This document shows positions 44,119-51,645 of a stretch of 64,000 nt of DNA, one piece after another. Below the pieces are notes generated by a model. That model had not been told where the DNA came from. It searched no databases and saw nothing but the letters and a program-made list of their open reading frames with translations. The translations under genes were made by a program, and so were the position numbers. The DNA lies in contig NZ_JAFBBP010000001.1 of assembly GCF_016907275.1 (NCBI RefSeq), positions 930,001 through 994,000 on the forward strand, given 5' to 3'. Source of the stretch: Micromonospora luteifusca. GTDB taxonomy: Bacteria; Actinomycetota; Actinomycetes; Mycobacteriales; Micromonosporaceae. Each line of letters starts with the position of its first letter. Positions within the stretch are counted from its first letter, which is position 1.

Positions 44119-45045
44119 TCAGCTGGTGCTCCCCTCCAGCGAGTCGCCGCCGTTGACGACGACCTTGTCCACGGCGCTGTCCTGGACGTCCCACTTCTCC
44201 AGGATCTTCTGGTAGGTGCCGTCCTTAATGATCTGTTCGAAGCCGTACTGCAGCGCGGCGATCATCTCTTTGTCGCCCTTCTTCACCGCGACCGCGTCGT
44301 ATGAGGTCGCGAACGGCTTCCCGGCGACTTCGAGCTTCCCGCCGGACTCCTTCGACTGGTAGGCGGCCTTCCCGAGGTTGGCGATGTTGGCGTCAGCCCG
44401 TCCGTTCGTCAGCTGCAGAAGGGCGTCGGCAACCGTCGGGAACTTCAGGATCGTGACCTGCCCCTGGCCCGCCTGGACGCACTTGGCCGACTGGGCCTCG
44501 GCGAGGTCCACGGAGATGGTGCCGGTGACCAGGCTGAGGGTCTTTCCGCACATGGCGTCCTGGGAGTCGACCTTGCCGGGGTTTCCCTTCGGGACGATGA
44601 AGACCTGACCCGACTCGATGAAGTCGACGAAGTCGACCTGCTTCTGCCGTTCGGCGGTGTCGGTGACGCCGGATATCGCGATGTCGTAGCGGCCGGCCTG
44701 CAGGCCCGTGATCAGGGAGGCGAACTTCGTGTTGACGAACTTCGCCTTCACGCCGAGCGCCTTGGCGACTGCGTTGCCCATGTCGACGCTCACGCCGATG
44801 ATGGTCTTGCCGTCCGGGCCGACGAAGTTGTTGGGCGGAAGTTGGGCGTCCGTGGCGATGGTCAGGATTCCCGCCTCCTGAACGCTCTCGGGCAGCAGGG
44901 TGCTCACTGGACCGGGGGTACCGGTGGAACTTGCGTCGGTCGTTTGGTCGGTCGATCCGCAGGCAGCCGCTCCGAGGAGCAGGGCCGCGCTGGCCAGGGT
45001 CGCGGCGGCGACGGAGTACATACGTTTAGGAGATTGGTTGGGCAT
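44119..45045 (-). CDS. Amino-acid ABC transporter substrate-binding lipoprotein (SBP family 3)
   Basis: 308 aa. Lipobox LLLGAAAC near residue 29. Family 3 fold: GILTIATDAQLPPNNFVGPD, GRYDIAISGVTDTAERQKQV and C-terminal LQYGFEQIIKDGTYQKILEK. These receptors bind amino acids, opines or related zwitterions. It starts one base into the stop of the PrpD-like gene (TGATG-type junction), so it is in the same operon. Confidence 0.94.
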   Translation of the reverse strand: MPNQSPKRMYSVAAATLASAALLLGAAACGSTDQTTDASSTGTPGPVSTLLPESVQEAGILTIATDAQLPPNNFVGPDGKTIIGVSVDMGNAVAKALGVKAKFVNTKFASLITGLQAGRYDIAISGVTDTAERQKQVDFVDFIESGQVFIVPKGNPGKVDSQDAMCGKTLSLVTGTISVDLAEAQSAKCVQAGQGQVTILKFPTVADALLQLTNGRADANIANLGKAAYQSKESGGKLEVAGKPFATSYDAVAVKKGDKEMIAALQYGFEQIIKDGTYQKILEKWDVQDSAVDKVVVNGGDSLEGSTS

Positions 45046-46496
45046 CAGTAGCCTTTTCTGTCCGGTGACCCGTGACTGGGGGAAAGCTCGCGAAGGCCCG
45101 ACATGAGGTCGGTCATCGACGTCTGTGGGAGCCGCTGGAGCGCCTTTTCGAGCGCCTCCACCTGCGGCGCCGGCAGTGCGGTCGAGGCGTTGGAGCGGAA
45201 CTTCATGAGGTGCTCGTCGGCGGTGAGCGTGCGAGCGCCGAAACCGCGGTTGACTGGGATTGCGATCTCCCCCTCCTGGCCCTGCTGCGTGCCGTAGCGC
45301 AGGACGCAGGAGATCCTTCGGGGGAAGGCGGCGGTGGCGGTGTCCGATTCGACCATGCGTACACGTCCCGCGAGCGCCCGCCGCTGTGGCTCAACCGCGG
45401 CGGCGTCGGTAAAGTCCTGCAGGCCCACCCCGAGCCCACCGCCCCCGAGCATCGCGGCTGCGAAGGCGTAGGGCCCGCTGAACTGGGCCTCGTAGCCGGT
45501 GGTCGGACTGGCCTTCTTCTCCGGCGGTTCGGCGATGGTCCGCAACGTGGGCTTGGCGACTCCGGCCTCGACCCAGTCGAGTTGGTCGGCGGTGATGCCT
45601 CGCTCGCGGAGCATGAGCGCGGCATCGATCACCGGGTGCGTGTAGATATTGCAGGGGTACGGCTTGAAGCCGACATCGCCCAGCGTCCAGCCGGTCCCCA
45701 GGTCGTCGGTCAGGGCGGCGAGGTCGACCCGGTCACCGCAGTGAGCCTGCAGGAAACCGAACCGTCCCTCGAGCACGGTGGGCGGGCCAGTGAGCCCGGC
45801 AACGGCCAGTTCGGCCGCCACCGTGCCTGCGTGGGCAGCCCATCCGCAGTGGACCTTTTTCACCGTGCCGCCGGTGCGGTTGGCCTCCAGCAGGCCGGCG
45901 CCCATGCTCGCCGCGATCCCGATCGCGTGCCCGATGACGTCCTGGTCGCCTCCGAGCAGCATCGCCACCGCGACGGCGGATCCGAGGGTGCCGCAGATCG
46001 AGGTCGCGTGCAGGCCGCGTTCGAAGAAGACGGAGTTGCCGAGTGCCTCGTCGTAGCCTGCCATGCCGAGCCGGTTGGTGATCTCGATCCCGACCGCCGC
46101 GGCCGCCACGAGGGCGTCGTAAGAGGCGTCCACGGCTTCGGCGGTGGCAATCACCGCCGGAATGACCGAGGCGCTGGGGTGTAGGACCGACGGCAGGTGG
46201 GTGTCGTCGAAGTCGAGGGCGTGGGCGAGGGTTCCGTTGTGGAAAGTCGCGGAGGCGGTCGGCACACGCTGGTTGAGCCCGATCGCGGTGGCGTGTGGGG
46301 CGCCGCCCCAGGTGCGCACGACGGTCGAGGTCACCGGGAACACGGCTGTGGTAGTGGCCGCGAGGGAGTTACCGAGAACGTCGACGATCCGGCCGTGGAT
46401 GTCTTCGCCGAACCGCTCCACCAGCATGGGGTTGGCGCGCTGGTCCGCGGCAAATCGGGCGAGAAGGTGCGCGATCGGTTTGTCGTGGGAGGTCAT
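45045..46496 (-). CDS. MmgE/PrpD family protein
   Basis: 483 aa. MmgE/PrpD fold: ATFHNGTLAHALDFDDTHLP SVLHPSASVIPA near residues 83-113 (active-site region of the family, with Asp and His), GWAAHAGTVAAELA and KPYPCNIYTHPVIDAA. Known members are 2-methylcitrate dehydratase, cis-aconitate decarboxylase and iminodisuccinate epimerase, so the fold is no guide to one reaction. ATG overlaps the cyclase stop (ATGA). Expected to dehydrate, epimerise or decarboxylate an acid intermediate of this pathway. Confidence 0.9.
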   Translation of the reverse strand: MTSHDKPIAHLLARFAADQRANPMLVERFGEDIHGRIVDVLGNSLAATTTAVFPVTSTVVRTWGGAPHATAIGLNQRVPTASATFHNGTLAHALDFDDTHLPSVLHPSASVIPAVIATAEAVDASYDALVAAAAVGIEITNRLGMAGYDEALGNSVFFERGLHATSICGTLGSAVAVAMLLGGDQDVIGHAIGIAASMGAGLLEANRTGGTVKKVHCGWAAHAGTVAAELAVAGLTGPPTVLEGRFGFLQAHCGDRVDLAALTDDLGTGWTLGDVGFKPYPCNIYTHPVIDAALMLRERGITADQLDWVEAGVAKPTLRTIAEPPEKKASPTTGYEAQFSGPYAFAAAMLGGGGLGVGLQDFTDAAAVEPQRRALAGRVRMVESDTATAAFPRRISCVLRYGTQQGQEGEIAIPVNRGFGARTLTADEHLMKFRSNASTALPAPQVEALEKALQRLPQTSMTDLMSGLRELSPSHGSPDRKGY

Positions 46497-47317
46497 TGTG
46501 CCGTCACCGCCAGCGGACGCAGGGGCGATCCCGTGCCGCCGAAGATCTTCAGCGGAATCGCGACGAACAGGAACTCCGCGACGTTGTCGGCCGCGAGCTT
46601 TTCGAGGTCGAGCATCTCGATGAGGTAGATGCCGCGTTCGACGAGGAGCAACCGGTGCACAGGCAACAGCGAATGCCCCTGCCCGGCGGGGATCTGTTCA
46701 ACCGATGTGGTGTCGCCGCCAACGGCCACCACACCGGTGTCGGCGAGCCAGGCGGCCGCGTCGGTCGTGATGCCGGGTACGCCGTCGTGGAGGCCGAGGA
46801 ACCGTTGCGGGTCGGCGAAGTAACGGGACCAGCCGGTGCGGACAAGCACGACGTCGCCGGCGCGTACCTCGACGCCGGCAGCGGCGGCCGTGGTCTGCAA
46901 AGTGGCGGCGTCGACCGATACTCCGGGGGCGAGGACTTCGACGCCGGCAGTTGCCGCGACGTCCAGCAACACACCTCGGCGCAGGAACGGTGGGATGGTT
47001 TCGGCGCCGTGCTTGGTGAACCGACCGGTCTGCTGGGCGGCTGCCGCATCAACTCCTCCGTGCAGGCATCCCGCGTCGGAGAAGTGGGAGAGCGCGTCGA
47101 TGTGGGTGCCGACGTGCCCACCGGTAACGATGAGTTCGCTGGCCGAGGAGGTGCCGTCGGCGCGGTTCTGGTCACCGTGGCGGCGTTGCAGCGCCATCCG
47201 GAAGCCGGGGTGGTTGGGTGAGCAGGCCATCCCGGTCTGCAGAGTCTGGGCGAGGTCGTAGACCTTGCCGGCGGACAGGCTTGCCAGGACAGACGCTAGG
47301 GCGGGACTCGCGGTCAC
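46493..47317 (-). CDS. Cyclase family / kynurenine-formamidase-like metal hydrolase
   Basis: 274 aa. Metal motif His68-x-G-T-His72-x-Asp74-x3-His78 in GGHVGTHIDALSHF, then DVVLVRTGW and VVAVGGDTTSVEQ typical of the family. Members hydrolyse amide or lactone/lactam bonds with Zn or Mn. GTG overlaps the RraA stop (GTGA). In this operon it may open a ring or remove a formyl group. Confidence 0.91.
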   Translation of the reverse strand: MTASPALASVLASLSAGKVYDLAQTLQTGMACSPNHPGFRMALQRRHGDQNRADGTSSASELIVTGGHVGTHIDALSHFSDAGCLHGGVDAAAAQQTGRFTKHGAETIPPFLRRGVLLDVAATAGVEVLAPGVSVDAATLQTTAAAAGVEVRAGDVVLVRTGWSRYFADPQRFLGLHDGVPGITTDAAAWLADTGVVAVGGDTTSVEQIPAGQGHSLLPVHRLLLVERGIYLIEMLDLEKLAADNVAEFLFVAIPLKIFGGTGSPLRPLAVTAQ

Positions 47318-48000
47318 GATGCCTTCCCGAGTACGCCGCGCCGGATCAGTTCCTCGTCGATGCCGGCTCGTCGGGGCGAGCCGCCCCGGATCTCCTGAAG
47401 GCGTTTGGCCTCCCGTTGCTGGATCGCCTGTGCTTCGGCGAGCACGGAGTCGACGTCCTGGTGGGGGACGATGACCACGCCGTCCGCGTCGGCCACGACG
47501 AGGTCGCCCGGAGCGCAGACCACGCCGCCGATGGCGACCGGTCGCCCAATCTCGCCAGGCCCCTGCTTGAAGGGACCGGCCGGGCTCACGCCGACGGCGA
47601 ACACGGGCAGCCGCAGCTCCGCCAGGGACGCGACGTCGCGGACGGCTCCGTCGAAGACCAGGCCACCCACGCCGAGCGCGGCGGCGCTGTGCGCCATCAG
47701 TTCTCCGAACAGGGCACGGGTGAGGTCTCCTTGGCCGTTGACGACGATCACGTCACCTGGCTCGGCCATGTCGATGGCCTTATGGATCATCAGGTTGTCG
47801 CCGGCCCGGGTCCAAACCGGCAGGGCCGACCCAGCGCATCGTGCACCTGGCCAGACGGCCTGGATGCGCGGATCGACCACGCCGAGCCGGTTCATGGCGT
47901 CGCCGATGTTGGGCGACGGCACGTCGGCGAAGGCGGCGACGGTGGTGGGGTTGGGTCGGGTCCACGCTGAGGTGATGCGAAATCCCGGCGTTCCGCTCAT
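47314..48000 (-). CDS. RraA-like protein / 4-hydroxy-4-methyl-2-oxoglutarate aldolase-type
   Basis: 228 aa. RraA fold: NIGDAMNRLGVVDPRIQAVW, NLMIHKAIDMAEPGDVIVVN, FGELMAHSAAALGVGGLVFD GAVRDV, then PGDLVVADADGVVIVP. The D-x-G-x-R-D region matches aldolases of this fold (class II, Mg/Mn), not only RNase E inhibitors. ATG overlaps the aminotransferase stop (ATGA). In a catabolic operon, aldol cleavage to pyruvate or glyoxylate is more likely than RNase control. Confidence 0.9.
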   Translation of the reverse strand: MSGTPGFRITSAWTRPNPTTVAAFADVPSPNIGDAMNRLGVVDPRIQAVWPGARCAGSALPVWTRAGDNLMIHKAIDMAEPGDVIVVNGQGDLTRALFGELMAHSAAALGVGGLVFDGAVRDVASLAELRLPVFAVGVSPAGPFKQGPGEIGRPVAIGGVVCAPGDLVVADADGVVIVPHQDVDSVLAEAQAIQQREAKRLQEIRGGSPRRAGIDEELIRRGVLGKAS

Positions 48001-49148
48001 GCTGCGACCTCCTCAAGCTCGCGCTCCGTGGCGGCGATGGCTGTGGCTACGTCCACCACGTGCCCCTGCTCCTGTACGGCGCCGGCGAGCTGCCAGACGT
48101 CCAGGCGGATGTCGTCGGGTCGGCAGTAGCCCATGGTCCCGACCCGGATGACGGTTCCGTCGAGCCGAGAACGGCGAGCGCCTGCGATCTGCGTGCCATA
48201 ACGGTCGCGCATCGTGGCGACGATCTTGGCGGCGTCGACTCCCTCTGGCACGCGGAGCACGCTGACGCAGGGCGACGCAACGTCGGCGTTGGGATACAGC
48301 GACAGCCCGAGTTCAGCGACGCCAGCCGCCAGTGCTCGGCCCAGGTGAGCCTGTCGCGCGAAGGTCTGGGTGAGCCCGGTCTCGTGCACCATCCTCAGCG
48401 CCTCGTGCAGGGCCCGGACGAGGTTGACGGCCGGGGTGAAGGTCGCCTGTCCCTGCGCCGCCATGTCACGCGCTCGGCGCAGGTCGAAGTACTCCCCGCG
48501 CGGATCTACCTTGTCGATGCGCCTCCAGGCCTTCTCCGAGGCAGTCACCAGGGCAAGCCCTGGCGGGCACATCAGACCCTTCTGCGAGGCAGAGACGACC
48601 AGGTCCAAACCCCAGGCGTCCACCTCGATCGGGAGGCAGCCGAGGCTGGACACGGCGTCAACGACCAGCAGGGCCGAGGTGTCCCGTACGACGTCGCTGA
48701 TCGCGGCCAGGTCCGTGACCGCCCCGGTGAAGGTGTCGTTGTGTGCCACCAGGACGGCGACGAACTCTCCACCATCCGGAGCGGACAGACGCCGACGCAG
48801 TGCCTCGGCATCGGCGCCACCGCCCCAGGAGGAGGACAGCGCTTCAACGGACGCGCCGAGCGAGGTGGCGAGGCGGCCGAAGCGTGCCCCCCAGTGACCG
48901 TTGTCGAGGGTGAGCACCCGGTCGCCAGGTCGCAGACTGTTGGCGAGCACGGCCTCCAGGGCGCCGGTCCCGGACGACGTGAGCACGATCGGGTTGGCCG
49001 TCCTGGTCCCGAAAAGCGGCTGCAACATGGCCGCCGTGTCGTGGAGGAGCTCCTTGAACTCCGAACTGCGGTGATAGATCACCTGCTGGCCCAGTGCCCG
49101 TAGCACCCGTGGTGGGACTGGAGTTGGTCCCGGAACCCGAAGTCGCAT
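47997..49148 (-). CDS. Class V aminotransferase, alanine/serine-glyoxylate type
   Basis: 383 aa PLP enzyme. RVPGPTPVPPRVLRALGQQV at the N-terminus, TSSGTGALEAVLAN phosphate-binding turn, VVDAVSSLGCLPIEVD with the PLP-ring Asp, and the Schiff-base Lys190 in SASQKGLMCPPGLAL. Best matches in pattern are alanine-, serine- or ureidoglycine-glyoxylate aminotransferases. First gene of the eight-gene operon; its upstream gap carries GntR-type sites. Could pass an amino group to glyoxylate released by the aldolase. Confidence 0.92.
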   Translation of the reverse strand: MRLRVPGPTPVPPRVLRALGQQVIYHRSSEFKELLHDTAAMLQPLFGTRTANPIVLTSSGTGALEAVLANSLRPGDRVLTLDNGHWGARFGRLATSLGASVEALSSSWGGGADAEALRRRLSAPDGGEFVAVLVAHNDTFTGAVTDLAAISDVVRDTSALLVVDAVSSLGCLPIEVDAWGLDLVVSASQKGLMCPPGLALVTASEKAWRRIDKVDPRGEYFDLRRARDMAAQGQATFTPAVNLVRALHEALRMVHETGLTQTFARQAHLGRALAAGVAELGLSLYPNADVASPCVSVLRVPEGVDAAKIVATMRDRYGTQIAGARRSRLDGTVIRVGTMGYCRPDDIRLDVWQLAGAVQEQGHVVDVATAIAATERELEEVAA

Positions 49149-49178
49149 GCGCTACCTCTCATCACTTTGCATCCCTGC

Positions 49179-49210
49179 CTGTATACAGCTGTGAACAGGT
49201 GTATGCAATA
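49179..49210. promoter_or_regulatory. Probable GntR operator upstream of the catabolic operon
   Basis: CTGTATACAG (49179-49188) is a perfect palindrome of the GntR/FCD type (TGTATACA core); a half-like GGTGTATGCAATA follows at 49199-49211 and GATGCAATACAG at 49218-49229. All lie within 85 bp of the aminotransferase start, as expected for control by the operon's own regulator. Confidence 0.6.
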
Positions 49211-49329
49211 GGCTGCCGATGCAATACAGCCACGTTCTGAGCAAGTCGTGGAGTTGCGCATCCCGTGTGTTCAGAGGGGATTGCACGGCACGCTGCGACT
49301 CCGCCGCCCCGGCCGGCCCTGGGCCGTGG

Positions 49330-50361
49330 GTCGCGATGAACTGCGTAGCCGCCGGCCTCATTGCCCAGGCCACCGCCAACCACGTGCCTTGCCCATCGGC
49401 ACACGACCGGGCCCGCAATCGGCACCGTAGCGGCATCGCCTGGTCCAAGAGCGCCGTCCGCGTCATCCTCACCAACCCCCGCTACACGGGACGGCAGGTG
49501 TGGAACAAGCAACGCACCGACGAGGTGCTACTCGACGTCGACGACGTGGCAATGGGCCACACCGGCGTCATGCGCTGGAACGCCCGCGACAAGTGGGTGG
49601 TTTCCAAGGACATCACCCATGAGCCACTCATCGACGACGCGACCTTCGAGCAGGCCCAAGCGATACTGCAACGACGCGGACGGGGAACCGGCGGACAACA
49701 CGTCCGGCAGCGCACCCGCGACCCGTACGTCTTCCGGGGCATGCTCTACTGCGCCGCCTGCGACCGACGCATGCAGGGCCAGTACAACCACGGCGACGCC
49801 TACTACCGCTGCCGCTTCCCGCAGGAATACGCCCTCGCCAACCAAGTTGAGCATCCCAGCAACGTGTACCTGCGCGAGGATGCCCTCACCGACCCGATCG
49901 ACACCTGGCTGGCCTCCGCCTTCGCACCCCACCACATCGAAACAACGATCACCGCGATGACCGAAGCCCAGCCCTTAGATCATTCGCCCACAGCGGGCAC
50001 AGCAGCTCAGACGATCATCACCGAGTGCGACGCCAAGTTGGAGCGCTACCGCGCCGCCCTCGACGCTGGAGCCGACCCGGCGGTGGTCACCGGCTGGATC
50101 GCGCAGACCCAGGCCGAACGCGCCCGTGCGGAGGCAGACCTCCGCGCGAACACGGGCACCGCCCCGCGCAGGATGAGCCGAGCAGAAATCACGACCCTGG
50201 TGAACGCGCTCGGCGACATCACCGCCGTGCTCCGCGGCGCCGACCCCGCCGACAAGGCCGAGGTCTACCGGCAACTCGGTCTCCGGCTGAACTACCAGCC
50301 CGAAACGCAAACGGTGCGCGCTGCGATCGACCTCAGCGCGCACCGTGGGGTTATGGTTCGT
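49330..50361 (+). pseudogene. Large serine recombinase, N-terminal catalytic domain missing
   Basis: The frame begins within the recombinase domain (IPCPSAHDxxRNRHRxGIAW pattern: HVPCPSAHDRARNRHRSGIA; WSKSAVRVILTNPRYTGRQV), continues with the zinc ribbon (MLYCAACDRRMQGQYNHGDA YYRCRF) and a coiled coil, and reaches the family's end near LRLNYQPETQTVRAAIDL. The resolvase domain with the catalytic Ser, normally ~150 residues, is absent upstream, where only the aminotransferase control region lies. The frame happens to stay open to 51243 but that part overlaps real minus-strand coding. Confidence 0.83.
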
Positions 50362-50389
50362 GTCCGAGGGGGGATTCGAACTCTTGCAC
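50362..50389 (-). other. tRNA 3'-end-like sequence (possible attachment site)
   Basis: On the minus strand GAGTTCGAATCCCCCCTCGGAC resembles a T-loop plus acceptor 3' strand. Only the 3' part fits: T-stem pairing is poor and no matching acceptor 5' strand (GTCCGAG) lies ~70 nt upstream, so it is not a tRNA gene. Placed exactly at the recombinase end, it may be a relic attachment site. Bases 50390-50817 hold no recognisable gene. Confidence 0.4.
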
Positions 50390-50817
50390 GCATCATTTGT
50401 GCACCATTGTGGGTGCGCATGCTGATAGGTTACGGCATGGCCAGGATTGGTCCAATCCCCAAAATCCACATCACTGTGCGTGAGCATGAATGGCAGCTCG
50501 GACACATTGGGCCACATGCCTTGCGCAGCGGCTCGCCCCGTCATCGACTGGCCAAGATGAATGTGCAGCTATCCCCTATGGCCGCTCAATCAGGCGTCGG
50601 CGAGCCGCCGCTAAGAATTTCTGCCTTTGGCGCGCTTCAGCCGGTCGACGTGCCGGCAGCCGTAGCGGTCGGATTCTTCGGCGCTCAGTGCACGAGGTTC
50701 ACCGCCCTCGTTCGATGTCTGCGCTGGTCAGCCGGCCGACGACGGCTGGGGCCCCCTGGCGCACGGGATCTCTTGAGGCATGTCGAGTACGTCAAGCGGC
50801 CAGCCGCAGCCTCGGTG

Positions 50818-51636
50818 TCATGTTGCGGTGGCCGCCAAGTCGTTAAGGGCTGCGTTGATCACGGGCCAACACATGCTGAGAGTATCGCGGTCTGGAGCAT
50901 GGCCGATCTTCACCTGGGCGTTGGGATGCACGAGGTTGCGGTATTCGCGGAGTTTTCCAGCGAAACCGCGGACGTCGGCTTGTATCCACTTTTCATGGTG
51001 GGCGGTCTCGATCAGCTCATGCAGGGTCCACTTGTCGAGAGGCTTTTGTGCGTTGGGCGTGCGGGCCTTGACGGCGTCGAGGAGAACGCCTTCCAGAAGG
51101 CTACCGAGCATGATGATCGCGCTGGCGTAGGCACCGTTGCGGTCGCAGATACGTGCCTCGTTGAGCCGACTTTCAAGGACGATCGCGAGGTCGGCGTCGC
51201 GGACGATGTCTGCCATGGCCACGTGGAGCATGACGTCTGGTGACTGTTGCTCTTGGTCCTCTGGCTGCTTGTAGGGCCGAATGACGGGTCGCCCCTGGCT
51301 GTGTGCGATCTCGAAGCCTTCGATGGCGAGGATGCTGTTGAATAGCTCGGTGACCTCGGCGGCGGCCAAGGGCTCGTTGCGATGAACGTACTCACGTCGG
51401 TCAGCAAGGCGGCAGACGAGCGCGTCGATGGCCCCGGGTGTGTCTCGACGTTGACGGAGCTGGTTGGTGAGCCAGCTTCGGCGCTGTTCGCCGTTGTAGG
51501 GCGCGACGTTCTCCCAGCCGGCTTGTTGGAGAAGCTTGGGCAGCTCGGCCCCACGTCGATACACGGGGTAGTCGTCGCCACCGCAGGCGATTCGGGCGAT
51601 CTCATCGAGGGTGTTGTCGTCGATACTCTCGAGCAC
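50818..51636 (-). CDS. Helicase-associated protein with AbiJ/HEPN-like layout (candidate toxin or sensor)
   Basis: 272 aa. Residues 1-~125: YPVYRRGAELPKLLQQAGWE, SWLTNQLRQRRDTPGAIDAL, LADRREYVHR, a layout reminiscent of AbiJ N-terminal domains. Residues ~130-270 are helical: AYASAIIMLGSLLEGVLLDA, then LREYRNLVHPNAQ, resembling HEPN/DUF4145-like helices with an R-x3-6-H motif (R-N-L-V-H). GTG start 9 nt after the helicase stop, so both are co-transcribed. Family membership is inferred from motif shape only. No signal peptide or membrane helix. The tail ends near the recombinase relic. Confidence 0.72.
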   Translation of the reverse strand: MLESIDDNTLDEIARIACGGDDYPVYRRGAELPKLLQQAGWENVAPYNGEQRRSWLTNQLRQRRDTPGAIDALVCRLADRREYVHRNEPLAAAEVTELFNSILAIEGFEIAHSQGRPVIRPYKQPEDQEQQSPDVMLHVAMADIVRDADLAIVLESRLNEARICDRNGAYASAIIMLGSLLEGVLLDAVKARTPNAQKPLDKWTLHELIETAHHEKWIQADVRGFAGKLREYRNLVHPNAQVKIGHAPDRDTLSMCWPVINAALNDLAATAT

Positions 51637-51645
51637 GCGGGTCTC

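Noticed and set aside
47314-48000. Ribonuclease E inhibitor RraA in the strict sense
   Set aside because: Location inside a catabolic operon and the aldolase-type motif favour an aldolase of the same fold.
50362-50440. A tRNA gene on the minus strand
   Set aside because: Only the T-loop/acceptor 3' part is present; T-stem pairing is poor and the 5' acceptor strand is missing.
50390-51243. Plus-strand extension of the recombinase frame
   Set aside because: Similarity ends near 50345 and the extension overlaps the helicase partner gene; it stays open only because stop codons are rare.
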